NCBI GenBank assembly: GCA_000727475.1
Contig: KL647293.1
Coordinates: 2,430,588 to 2,494,587, forward strand
Length of the DNA: 64,000 nucleotides
Source: Sarcocystis neurona
Taxonomy: Eukaryota; Apicomplexa; Conoidasida; Eucoccidiorida; Sarcocystidae
Direction of reading: 5' to 3'
Shown here: one piece after another, positions 1-29,366 of the stretch
How the letters are laid out: every line of letters starts with the position of its first letter
Position numbering within the stretch: the first letter of the stretch is position 1
Program-made: the position numbers and the translations under genes
The notes under the pieces: model-generated
What the model was told of the DNA's origin: nothing
Databases searched by the model: none
Seen by the model: the letters and a program-made list of their open reading frames with translations, nothing else

Positions 1-11396
<11,396 letters not shown>

Positions 11397-11522
11397 GGTT
11401 GGAAAATAATAAGCCACCTTCATGGAAGAATCACGAGAGGCGACGCAAGATACCGATGGAAGAAGCAGTTTCCGTCCACCCTGAGCATGAAAAATGGGAA
11501 AGCAGCACTGTCCACCGAACAA

Positions 11523-14500
11523 GTGACGACTCTTTGTCTAGAAGGCGTAAATTAGACTGGTATTTTGCGTCGTGTGGGCGGTTCAGTGTACAGTGAAGAA
11601 CTAGGCGTGGACAAAGCTGTTCACAGGGTACGATGAGCTTCCTTATCGCGTGGTGTGCAGCTAGAACTATCGGTGTGTTATGTGTAAATTGCATCAAATG
11701 CGAAACGCACGGTTCACGATGCTTGTTGCCCACCGTCCCAAACGCACAGCGGTATGGGCTCTCCGACTTCCCTCCCTTGGCCGCCTACGGGAAGACCCTG
11801 ATGTATCTGTGCAGATGTCGTCAGCATGGAGTTGAAGTACTGAAGTCGTCAGCTGACAAAAATGTGTTTGAAATGTCGAAAACCGGCAGGTTGAAAAGTC
11901 GATCTTGATCAATCTGTCCACATACTCTGGAGCTCTCGGCCATCTCGAGCAGCTGCCGACGCCCACTGCACCGCACAAGAGACAGGGCCGGCAGAAAAAG
12001 CGGCGGGGCTGCGTTGCCCTATTCGGTGCATGTGTGACAAGTAGTTAGAGACAACAGATTTCAGCGCACTCTTGCGCACTCTGCACGAAACGTACGGAAG
12101 AAGGCATTTCAAGTAACGATTTTGAAGAGTCCTGTGCGCATCAAGACACAGCTCATCCCAACTCCTTCGCATGATTACGGACGTGGTCGCTTGCGCTCGC
12201 ACCCTCCAGCGTGGCTGTGCTGCGTAGCCCGTCTCCCACCATGGCGATCCTTGTCTCGCTCCACCAACATTCATCTGTCAGAGAAGCTGGTCCTTCCCTC
12301 AGACACACAGTGATTCGGCAAGGGACCAAAAGCGCCAGACACCCCATCCTACTGGCAAAACGTCTAGTTTCGCGCCAGCGCTCCGGTGTAGCTCGTTTTA
12401 ATCGGCCTCTACTGCTGATATGTACTTCAACGGCAACAAAAATACTCGAATAACTTTTCAGGTCGCAGCCTACTACAAAAGTGGAGACTGGCTCGCCAGT
12501 GCATACACCTGTGACGGGAAAAATGCGGCACAATCTACGAAGCCACACGTATAACCAGCCGCCAGAGAAGTGGCGAGTAGAGCCGTATAGTTTGCCCGCC
12601 GGATGCCGGAAGTGCGGGATGTAGCTTACCTCCAGAAGCTCTCCATAGTCGTAACCGCGGGCGAGGAATATGTTTGTCAAAGCAATGATGCATATAATTT
12701 TACTCCGAACCAGTCACAAAGCACACGGGCTCGACAGGCACACGCACGTTCAGGTGTCTATACACGGATGCATAATAGGGAAACGCGGGCGTACACCTGA
12801 GTGCGTATATACAGCGTGAGAAACAGAAAGCGTGGGTACGGCTGAGCAGCGCGACTCTGACGCTGTAGACAAGCCAAACTAGAAGCAGAAAAAGACAAGG
12901 TTTCCAGGTCCTTACCTCTGTCTGAAGAGCGTATACAGCTGCTGGTTGGAACTAGGCTGAAAGGAGGAGGTTCGCCCATTTTTCACCCCTGTTGCTGCAG
13001 TGGTTACATATGCGCCCTGTGCCACCGACAGGTTTCCATGCACATCTTGTAGATACGCATCTGTATAATCTGCCTGTGTAACCTGCCAGCTTAGGCCTCA
13101 GGCGTACGACCACATACACTCTACCTTTGCGCACAGCGATAGACACACACTGTGCGCTTGGAAAAATTTATTCATATATGTGTAGATGCGAACAAAGAAC
13201 TCCTACCATTTATCCATACTTACTATACACGTATTACTGTGTGTCCTGAGAGATGCATACAACAGCTTTTCTCGTTTTCTGACCTCCCTGTGACACTGGG
13301 TATACGAGCTGCCGGTAAGACAACCACCATTGGGAGGGAGATGGGAACTCCAAAGTCTCCTTGCCACCAACAGCTACTCCATCGCAACAGACACAACGCA
13401 GGCATGTGCAACACCTACAGGAGCGATGAAACCTAATAGTAGAGAAGCTACTCACTGCTGTAACCATTTTTCCTTTGCGCAGATAATACGTTTCTCGACA
13501 AAGCAGCGAACGACAGTCCGTGTGCGCCGAACGTAACCGAAGGAGTCGTAAAACACGATTCTCAAATCAAATCCCTGCACAAGCGTATGCCTGAACACAT
13601 ACTTGTTGCGCTCGTACACACAGTGCAGTTGCACACAGTGGAAAATGGCAATCTCTAGACGCCGCGACTGGTCCGTCATAGGGACCGGCAGACGCCGCAC
13701 AGAGTTACACGTGGATACGAGCTTCTACAGTGATAACACGAATGCGGAGAACAACTTCTATTTACGTTACATTTCTAATGTGTGTCACCGCCCGCGAGAG
13801 CATCTGTCACCGCTGACTGCGTTGAATATTCAGGCTATTCAGGCCGCGCTTATTCCACAGCCTCCGCCGCAGTCCTCGGTGTCCCACCACCCCAGGGTGA
13901 GATTCCGAAACCAGAAACATGTAATGAATCTTACATGAATTAATGAGTCGTTCCCGGCGGGAAAACAAGCGTGGAGGACTCCTACCATTTGAGATTGCTC
14001 GGCAGTGATAAAGTGGTAAAGTGTACGATAGCAGGCAGAAACAATATTCGGAAGAAGTCCGCTGGACCGTAAAGTGGTACACTTTGATGCGAACTTATGG
14101 CTCGGTGTGGCCTGGTAAGCGTAGCAACCACAACGATGAAAACACGCCCTCTCTCTCCAAGGAAGACACGAGTACACGAGGTATACGCCTTCAGGAGTGT
14201 TAGAGCGCTCACGCCCTCACTAAAAACGCGTAGCTGTGGATACAGTTCAGCCTTCCTCAACAATACATTCCGAACCTGCTTCCACCTGCTTGACAGTCAC
14301 TGGGTCACTGATTTGATATTTTTATGTGGCAGCGAAGAGACGAACCGTATAGGAATGACCATCTTCGATTGGCCACTGCACTGTCTTCCAAATTCGAAGA
14401 TTGCCGCGTGCATCACAACGGATACACCTAGATCAGACCTGTACCCTTGCCAAAGACTGGCACCTTCTGAACTGTTGGGTGGAGAGCGTGAGTATGCGGC

Positions 14501-16590
14501 TACCCAGCGTGCCATCAACTACGCGTACGGTCTACGTGTGCAAAAAGACTGTCACGCAACCGACTGGACGAGTGCTCACCATCTACGGTGCACCGTGGCA
14601 TTATTAGTTTCAAATGCGGGCTACCCCCACTATGTACTTACAGCGCTCAGTCAATGGCTCACAGAGTTTATGCCCTGCAGTAAGTATTATTCCTGATGTA
14701 TGTGATATTTTCAGCTGAATCCAGCTGCACTGCCACACGACGTTCATTGTGGTACACTTGCTATTCGTGGGCTAACTCCCAAGCGGGGACAAACACTACC
14801 AGCATCTTGACGCGCATACATTTCCACCAACGAAACGTCTGGCAACACGTGCCCACACGGGGTCCTCGACGTTGTACTGTTTTCGCGTCGGTAGTACAGA
14901 AAATGCAACAGCGTCCAAAGTTGTGTGACGGGGCGTTGCTCCAGTGTACGAAAAGCCCTACGCGTTTTCATGCCATTCTAATAGGAAAGGCTACGTCTAA
15001 GGTGTTCCTTCTGTCCATCTACCGGTACACGGCTCACTGTGCACGAGGCAGACGCGGCGAAGGTACATACCTATTCGTGTGTGAACGGCGTGTTGCGAAC
15101 CAAGGCCTTGGTAAGGCGGGACTTACCATCGAAATGCTCATCTACCACCCACCGATCTGGTGGGATCCTGCAACGTCGTGGTGCGTCGACGGGTAGGCGG
15201 CAGCATAGACGGTCTGCCGCCGCCAACAAGCGGAGAAGGTTGGGGCAAAAACTTTAAAGTACTGATGTACCGCATGACCGGAAACGGAAACGCCAGTTCC
15301 GTGCTCTCTGCGACGGGAGGTGGGGAGCACGCTCTGGTATATTCAAATACGTGTCGTGGTCTTTCACAAAGCGTGGAAGTGGCGGCGTGGACAGCTGCGG
15401 AACTTTCCACCACCGAAACTGGCGGTGGAAGCTGAAGAAGGTGAAGTCAATACACCGATGGTGAAGTGAATTTATGCAAAGCTTTTGGAGATTCCGAGCG
15501 GCGAAGGAGACAAAGCATTGGAGCTGTCTATTCAGCCCTTCAGTTGAGCCCCCAAGCGTAAACCGCGCCACATCGCTTCCGCGTCCCGTACATCACGTCA
15601 CCAAATCCTGGCGTATTCGTCGTAGTTTGCGTCAAGTTTGCTTTTCGTCCACTTTGGAAGTGTTAAATTGTTCCCTTGTGGAGGAGTTCTGCCAGGGTTT
15701 GCATAGCAGAATTAATCCCCAGTTTCTGTCATTAAGGGGTGTCAGAGTGTCTTCTTCCTCTGTGAAGTGCGCAACGTTGTCGACGCGAGTTTTTCCCGCG
15801 CTTATCCGCCCGCGGTTCGTACATCTCTCTTTACAAGTCTTCAACGGGGCGTCAGTTTCTATTTCGTGGTCTTGTTGAGACGAGCAACAGCGAAGCCGCG
15901 GCGGACGTGCGGCACGTCACGCGCTCTTCATCTTAGAATAAATCGCGTATGTTGTCTTTCCCGTATAGTGAACGTCCGTATGTATTGCCAGGGGATTATG
16001 CATGTTTACGTGTACAGCAGAACAGCGGTCGTACGCCGGTATATCCCAGGCATACAGAAGTTTCTTCTCTACCGCCGTTCCCCCAGCGTATTTTCTCAAC
16101 CAATACGTCGGTGTTCGCGCGTTCTCAGGCATGTAACTGCGCGTACACATGCATTCAAGTGGGCGTGTTAATTGAGCACGTGACATGTAACCGATTTGTA
16201 AGTCGTTTTCACGCCTGTTGTCAAAGCGGAGCAACCGAGTATTTTTTGCGTAGTCTTCTTTGTGGTTTTCTGTTTTGTGAGAGGCATTTCTCCGTTGCGC
16301 CATCCAGTGTACAGAATGCAATTGTATCGCGCGTGTCTGTTTCCGTCTTCCTCTGTATACACTGGTTCACCACACCACAGTCTATGATGCGTGTATGCCT
16401 TGTTGAGACGATATTTGCGCACGTATGTCGATAACACGAAGCACTCAAGACGTCCCTGCTTTGTAAAGCTCTTTAGATACCCGAGGTACAAATACTTTCG
16501 TGTAGCGTCTCCTCGACGTCCTCTTTCTTTTGCGGACACTCCGTTCTTGGATAACTGTTCGCCACTAGAATCGCCTGCCTCGTCAGGTGT
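11523..16590. other. Repeat-poor intergenic DNA, no recognised gene
   Basis: About 5 kb of balanced-composition sequence between the TPI 5' end and the helicase leader. The longest frames (for example 14097-14696 plus, 14696-15196 plus, 12153-12680 minus) overlap each other on both strands, lack recognisable domains, repeats or signal peptides, and show no convincing splice-linked partners. Short lineage-specific exons could be hidden here, but none can be supported by eye. The TPI promoter and the 5' regulatory region of the divergent helicase gene should lie in it. Confidence 0.5.
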
Positions 16591-23184
<6,594 letters not shown>

Positions 23185-24837
23185 CCAAGAAAGCAGAAAC
23201 AGATTGCTGCAATCAGCTGCGAAGCAGAAAGACTGCATAAAGACGGGCGAAACGGTGGAAACGGAGAGGGAGATCGCACACTCGAGATGCGGACAGAAGG
23301 TGTGTGTGGGAATGTACACATGTGTGTCGACACGTATGTAGGTGTAAAGTGAGACATGTTTCTGTCCATGTATTTCTGTTGAGGACAGCTAACAATGCGT
23401 ATATATGTAGATAAATGTATTTATGTGTGTAAGGAGAGAATGCTGTCTCTGCTGCACCTGTGTTTGAATGATGTGAAATGTAAACGTGTGTTGGTGAAGG
23501 GACGTCTCAGTGTAACATGCTGCATGTAGGACACACACTGACGCAATGCAATATAGGTTCAACTACAGAGCGTGTGTACGTGTGTGTATGTGTATACATG
23601 TGCATATGTACGTAAATGTGTAGACCTCTACTTTTGATAAAGATTTGTTGGCATAGCTATGTGGCAAAACTTGTTTGGAAGTGGGCCTCGAGTAACGCAC
23701 TGCGATCGGGCAGACCACGCGCAGAAGTGCGAAAACGAATGTGGCGCAGAATTGTGATCGACTGAGTCAGCCGTCTCACTAGGTTTTGCCTTCGTTGTTG
23801 GGGTGCATCCGTGCTTCAGAAGCTGCGCATTGATGTGTCTGTATCTGTGTGTGGGTGTGTATCTGTTGTATACGGCGGTGGCTCAGAGGGCCCGTAGATG
23901 GATGTTCATGTGTATATATATGTGGGTATATACATATGTAAAGATGTCTAATACTTGTGTAGGTATATACATGTGTGTTGGTACTTGTGTGTGTACGACA
24001 CGGCACGTATAGCCATCTTACCGTAGACAGTTGTGCACGTGGATGTACCGGTATAAGTAAAATACATTATTACGTATACCATCAACTCTGAACGGATACG
24101 CATACGTGTATGCCTTGTACGTATAAGCGCCCTAAAGGTGCGACGTACGCGTACGTGACTAACGTCTAATGGTGTCATATGAGTGTGTATACACTTCTGC
24201 ATAGAGCACAAACTGCGTATTTGTCTATTAGGTATGCGCTTGCAATGTACAGGGTAGACCTCGTACTGACACATACGTGTACACGTACATGCGTATCATG
24301 CAGATAGGACCCGCAATTGGTTTTTCTAAGGAAGATTTCTGTATGACGCAGGGTCGCTCAGGTTTGCGAGGCTGGCTTGTCTTCAGTTGAACTTTATGTA
24401 TGTTTACCCGTTTTTGTATCTGTACTGTATAGCTATATATGTACGTAGTGTAATGGTGTGCCAGCGTGGCGTTTGCATGCACTTAGTAGAGCGTCTTGCG
24501 TGTCCACCTTACTAACGTGTATATTAGATGTATGCGTATATTAGAATGTGTGGCGTGTACAAGAAACCGCGTATTTACAATCAAAGATTAGTGCCCCCCA
24601 TTCGCGTTTGCAGCTTACACATGTATAAGCGTATCCGTAAAGAGGGTCCTCAATCAACTTTGAGCAAGCAAGCACCTTTGTGACGTCAGCAGGGACAGAG
24701 GAGGGCGGTTACATTCGATTACACGGGCTTAAATACTATGACTTCCGTCGAACTCCGAGGTCACGCACGCGCGCGTCGCCGCGTCAGGCATTGAACGCTT
24801 CTTGCACATTTGCGCTGCAGTTTTATATCCTGTTCTC
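23185..24837. other. Intergenic repeat-containing DNA 3' of the helicase
   Basis: Contains GTGTATGTG and ACGTGTATAC microsatellite DNA (23,290-24,530) and presumably the helicase 3' untranslated region. No coding exon or RNA gene was recognised. Confidence 0.5.
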
Positions 24838-25045
24838 GATGGCCACACACGTTTAATACCTTTTTTAGTCTCGGAGTCTCCCATGGCCACACGTTTAATT
24901 ATTGCCAGACCTTTTTTAGTCTCGGAGTCTCCCATGGCCACACACGTTTAATTATTGCCAGACCTTTTTTAGTCTCGGAGTCTCCCATGGCCACACACGT
25001 TTAATTATTGCCAGACCTTTTTTAGCCTCGGAGTCTCCCATTGTG
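24838..25045. repeat. 53-bp tandem array, four copies
   Basis: The unit contains ttttttagtctcggagtc followed by tcccatggccaca, then cgtttaattattgccagacc. T-runs start at 24861, 24912, 24965 and about 25018 (periods 51, 53, 53), with a partial copy before the first. Copies are nearly identical, indicating recent duplication. The frame is open on both strands but encodes only the repeat. Confidence 0.85.
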
Positions 25046-25055
25046 ACTCTCCGAG
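25026..25055. repeat. Imperfect inverted repeat closing the 53-bp array
   Basis: Ctcggagtc, a nine-base spacer, then gactctccgag. The right arm is the reverse complement of the left apart from a two-base insertion. It lies exactly where the tandem array ends. Confidence 0.5.
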
Positions 25056-25059
25056 AGCC

Positions 25060-25680
25060 ATCACATGAGCTTTAGCCACTTGCGTGATGGTGATCGCTGC
25101 ACTATCAAAGCAGCATCACGAGGCTGCCTTCTAACCCAGTGTCCCGTGTATCCTGCGCGCAGTTGAAGCTTGACACATGCTGTAAGTAAATATCTCGATG
25201 ATAGTTGGACACATTGCTTAGAAGCGAGTAACATACTTCCACGGTTGTACTTCCACCCAGTAGTCAAAAAGGCGTAACACACCTCCATCTTTCTAAACCG
25301 CGAGACCTCGTCAGTAGCCCTCCGTGGCGCCTTCTGCGCTAACTTGACTCGCAGGCTCACCTCACGTGGCCATTCGTACTGTGCTTCACTATCGCGGATT
25401 CCTTCAGTGGAAGGAAGGCGCGACTGTAACATGTTGCGACGCTGTAATACTAATGTTGAAGAGCGCTTTTAGACCTGGCGTGGCACGGGGCACGAGAAGG
25501 GGGCTTGGATGGTACCTGCAGCATTTTTTGCTCCTGGCAGCGTGGGAGTGCGCGCGTTCTATGTAGGAATTGTGCCGGCATGATATGGCAGAATATGAAT
25601 GGGAGTGAGCGCGTTTGATGTAGGAATTGTACCGGCATGATATGGCAGAATGTGAACCGTAGGGACGTACGAGTAATAGG
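25060..25680. other. Spacer between tandem array and tRNA, with a 57-bp duplication
   Basis: The sequence atgtaggaattgtgccggca starts at 25561 and recurs at 25618 with one change. The copies span about 25544-25660, immediately downstream of the tRNA on its strand. No gene was recognised in the rest. Confidence 0.6.
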
Positions 25681-25684
25681 GGAT

Positions 25685-25755
25685 GCGTCAACCGGGAGTC
25701 GAACCCGGGTCACCTGCTTGGAAGGCAGGTATCCTAACCGTTGGACTATTGACGC
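25685..25755 (-). tRNA. tRNA-Gly (anticodon UCC)
   Basis: On the minus strand a 71-base cloverleaf can be drawn: acceptor stem GCGTCAA/TTGACGC fully paired, an anticodon stem CCTGC/GCAGG around the loop CTTCCAA (anticodon TCC), and a T arm CCGGG/CCCGG enclosing TTCGACT. The B box GGTTCGACTCC is intact. No intron is present. This is a standard nuclear tRNA gene standing alone in repeat-poor DNA. Confidence 0.95.
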
Positions 25756-25759
25756 TCCA

Positions 25760-27365
25760 GCGGGAAATCTGTTCTTCAAAAGGGTTAACCGGAATGAATG
25801 GTCTCAATATACCGCCTGTCCGCGCGGATCGGTGACCGACAGATTTCTCACCTGCTGTGCGTCCATATTTCCTGACAGATATTTACGCGGAACTAGGAAA
25901 AGACCTCTCTACGGGACACGAAAGTATATCTCCGTGCCTCTGCGTCTGGAATTTTCAACTAATTGCTGATACGTAGTAGAACATGGGAACCCAGCTTCCC
26001 CTGTTCACGAACATTTCAAATCAGATGGCTCACGTTCTATTCTGCACGAACACCGCAGGGGGTGCATCAGGTAAACTGACAGGCAGGCATCACTTTGGAC
26101 TTCTTCTGAACCTTCGCGTTGGGGAGATACCTCAAGCAAGCTCAAATGTTCATGGGACGACTTGACTTTATCACCACTCCGCCGGGTGTCAACCATCCGA
26201 CGATGGGGTTCCCCAGGGTACACAGTGCAGGGTTTCTAGCACTACTCAAAGCTTCAGTGATGTTCTAAAGCAATTTCAGGAAGCACATTAATGCTGCGCC
26301 ATTTTTGCAGTGTGCAGGAAGCTGCATTCACGCACTACGTTTATAATTGAGGTAGAGGCAGGACAAAGTTTTCTTCTTGCTGGAAATTTCGGTTGAAACT
26401 GCTGCACCACCTACTCATGGAAATGTTCCGCGGCTGTCACGGTGTCAGTCGGATATTCCGTCGGACCGGAACACAATCGCGAAGGCAAGCCTCAACGTTT
26501 TGCTACCGCGGTTGCTCACAACGGAGGAGACTTGTCACACTGCGTAAAAGGCTACTATATCTCCTTCGCACGTACCGTCATCGTCAGAAGTGCACTAACC
26601 TATAGTGTTGAAACAGTTAACGGACCTGCCTGCTTCCGTTCCTGTATGTCACTGCCTCCTTGGCCCCGTGCGGCACTCAAACGAGCCAAAAACCAGGAGG
26701 CCCCGAACTAAGCAGCCGACGCCCAGCTCACGGCATAACCGTGTGTCCTTTTGTATTCTCAGATATTTACGCTTAGAAGGGAATTTGTCTATGACGTCCC
26801 TATGATGGCAGTGCTTGATGGAACCGCTCCTCATGGGCGGGTACATTCAACTCAATTCGCGCATCAAGGAGCATCGGTAAGTTCACGCTCGCGCTGCTGA
26901 AACTGTGGAGTGTCTGCTGCGTTGAACACGTCCAATCAAAAGTTTGCTGCCGTGCACTGTGACAGTATTCCCGCGTTTCACGTGTCTCGTCAGAACTACG
27001 CCCACTATCTCCGCGGGCTTGTAACTACGGAACCTCTACATATCCGGCTTTTTCCATCTAACATGTCAGTAAAACCCGGACGCGAGGTTCTCTGCAACTC
27101 TGGACCATGTGAGTGCGACTTTTGTGCAACTTTGGCGGCATCCTCTGGGTGCCCTAGTGTCCCATTTCCTTAACGCGGACGATTTGCTGGGGGGTGGCAG
27201 ATGGAAGACAGCTTTGGTGAATACAAAGCGCTGCTTTCACGTACAGGAAAAACTCGTAGCGCATACGGTTGCTACCGCGAGGTGCGCACCTCTGCGAGTT
27301 AGTGCCCCTTTTCAAGGTCGGGTAGCACGTTGCCCTGGCGTTGTTCTACCGTCGTGTCATTGACA
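25760..27365. other. Repeat-poor DNA upstream of the lipase-like gene
   Basis: No recognised gene. One plus-strand frame, about 26,410-26,711, reads through ordinary-looking protein sequence (for example HNGGDLSHCVKGYYISFAR) but has no start in good context, no clear splice borders and no family I know, so it is not called. The lipase promoter should lie near 27.0-27.36 kb. Confidence 0.4.
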
Positions 27366-29366
27366 ATGGTTCCCTTGATCTTGCCCTTATTGACGGCAGC
27401 GCTAGCGGCCAGCACGCCTGCACACTCGACGCAAGACGACAATGCCAGGACTACGGCAAATTTCAAACTACTTGGGGCGACTCCACAGGACGGAAGTATT
27501 GTACTCGCAGGAAGTGATTCAGGTGGCTTCTTTCCCGTGTCTGGCGATTGTCCGGTTGCCGCGTCCTTTTTTGTCGTGGAAGCAGCTATTTTTCCCCCGG
27601 GACACAAAGAGGAGGTAGACTTAGGAAATGTAAGCTCATTTTTGCAATCATGCCTTTGTCTGGCCAAGAAAAACCCCGTTAAGGCTTTTAGTATCTGTGT
27701 GCAGTTGACCACCCTCAGCTATTACACACTCCTAAACTCAGAACGAGCCTCTGAAGCAGGAAGAAACTATGGGGAGCGTGATCAGACGTTCAACAAATAT
27801 CCCCCAGACAACGAGAACCAAAGCGTAAATACTCGCGGTTTCACGACTCAGGATGAAAGAACAAGCGCTGGAAACGTGCTTTACCGGTTACGAAAGGGTC
27901 TAGCGGAAATATTTCCATTCTCGTCCTTTGCTAGTGGTTCCACGAATGAGAAAGATGTTTTTTTCGCTCCTCACAGCCCAAATCTCCGTAGCGAAACCAA
28001 TGTGTCTGCGAGCTTCTGGAACAGCTGGAAACTGGGGTCTACGAGAGAGATGGAGTTTCGTACATCTGCAACAGGAGGCAGTTCACTTGTTCAGGGGCCG
28101 ATCGTGAATCTCGGTACACTATACTGTCGCAACCTAGCGGACTTCCACGCAGAGGGCTGCGCATGCGGAGTGGTGAAATTCGTAGAAACCAGCATTATTG
28201 CAGCCCACCCGAGACCTGTATGTGCCCCAAGCCGAACGACTACAAGAAATTCGGTTGTCCACGCTAGTTATCACGTTGGGCCGATTCCTACTGAACCATT
28301 TTGTAGCGGGGAAGCACAAACAGCAGTGGACTTGCCTTTAGTATCCTCTCACGAATATCGGGGTATTCTTTCCTCTCCAGGCAATGCTTTACCTCGTATC
28401 CCCTCGCAAGTCCTACAAAAGGAAGGACTGACTTACTCGTATCTCTGGGACGCGATTGACCATTTGTACCAGTTTCACGAAAAAACGCGATGTTTGTCAG
28501 ATGATTGCCAGGTCCCTTGTCTTCTGTCAGGCTGGACGTCTGAGGTTGTTGTGGATGTAGCAGAGCCTCACGTCACGCCCTCAAACCCCCTCTGCGTTTT
28601 TGCACGCAGAAACAAATCGCTTCTCATTGTTATCCGAGGCGCGCTCACGCCTGCTGACTGGGCAGTTTCTACAGATTACAAGTTAGTAGACTTCTCACCA
28701 GGCCGTGGCGCGAGCCTCGGCAAAGTTTCCGCGGGTTTCCTGCAAATGTACGCTGCGATTTGGCCAGCTCTGCAAACATTTATTGTCGCCACGAAGACGC
28801 AGCAAGAAGTGGAGCGCATCTTGATCACTGGGCACTCTATGGGTGCCGCCGTCGGCGCGCTTCTTTCTGTGGCACTTGCGGCTTCTTCTATATATAACAA
28901 ACAAGTGGATGCAGTGCTGTTCGCATCGCCGCGCTCAGGCGACACACAAATGATGGATTTCTGGGGAAGTCACGTGAACGGCCGAGCAATACAGTTCTCC
29001 CTCGACATGATCACAGGGGTTCCCTGCCTGCGGATGCCAGTCTGCGAAGCAAGGAAAACATACACGGATACAACACCTCTCGTTTCCGAATTGTCACCAG
29101 TGAATCGCGTACCACAGACACGTACACGCTCAAAAAGTGTCTCTTTCGCTTATGAATATGGTAACTACCCCAACGCTGCAGTTTTTGAGCCCACTGAGCT
29201 GCCAAATGCACCAGATCAGCATCCGGCCCACATCCACTATAACCACTTTTGTGCCTACGCCTGCTGGCTGGCAACACGATTTGACAATAGCAAGAAGAAA
29301 ACCATGTGCAACAAGAATACATATATGGACGATTCTGAAGACCCCTCCGTGTGCCCAAAGTTGTAA
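27366..29366 (+). CDS. Secreted class-3 lipase-like alpha/beta hydrolase, single exon
   Basis: A 666-residue protein starting at ATG 27,366 (gacaATGg context); the frame is open slightly further upstream but without an ATG. An N-terminal hydrophobic segment (MVPLILPLLTAALAAS) looks like a signal peptide. The catalytic domain is C-terminal: the nucleophile elbow GHSMGAA puts the catalytic Ser at about residue 491, FASPRSGD follows, Asp 547 in SLDMITGVPCLRMP is the likely acid, and a His in HPAHIHYNH (622-627) completes the triad. This matches the class-3 (fungal triglyceride) lipase fold, which hydrolyses acylglycerols or phospholipids; the substrate is unknown. The ~330-residue N-terminal half is not recognisable and contains many Cys, suggesting an oxidising compartment. 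The gene has no intron and no CAG tract, unlike the other protein genes in the window. Confidence 0.85.
   Translation: MVPLILPLLTAALAASTPAHSTQDDNARTTANFKLLGATPQDGSIVLAGSDSGGFFPVSGDCPVAASFFVVEAAIFPPGHKEEVDLGNVSSFLQSCLCLAKKNPVKAFSICVQLTTLSYYTLLNSERASEAGRNYGERDQTFNKYPPDNENQSVNTRGFTTQDERTSAGNVLYRLRKGLAEIFPFSSFASGSTNEKDVFFAPHSPNLRSETNVSASFWNSWKLGSTREMEFRTSATGGSSLVQGPIVNLGTLYCRNLADFHAEGCACGVVKFVETSIIAAHPRPVCAPSRTTTRNSVVHASYHVGPIPTEPFCSGEAQTAVDLPLVSSHEYRGILSSPGNALPRIPSQVLQKEGLTYSYLWDAIDHLYQFHEKTRCLSDDCQVPCLLSGWTSEVVVDVAEPHVTPSNPLCVFARRNKSLLIVIRGALTPADWAVSTDYKLVDFSPGRGASLGKVSAGFLQMYAAIWPALQTFIVATKTQQEVERILITGHSMGAAVGALLSVALAASSIYNKQVDAVLFASPRSGDTQMMDFWGSHVNGRAIQFSLDMITGVPCLRMPVCEARKTYTDTTPLVSELSPVNRVPQTRTRSKSVSFAYEYGNYPNAAVFEPTELPNAPDQHPAHIHYNHFCAYACWLATRFDNSKKKTMCNKNTYMDDSEDPSVCPKL

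Noticed and set aside
24838..25045. CRISPR-like array
   Set aside because: Repeats are head-to-tail with no unique spacers, and the context is eukaryotic.
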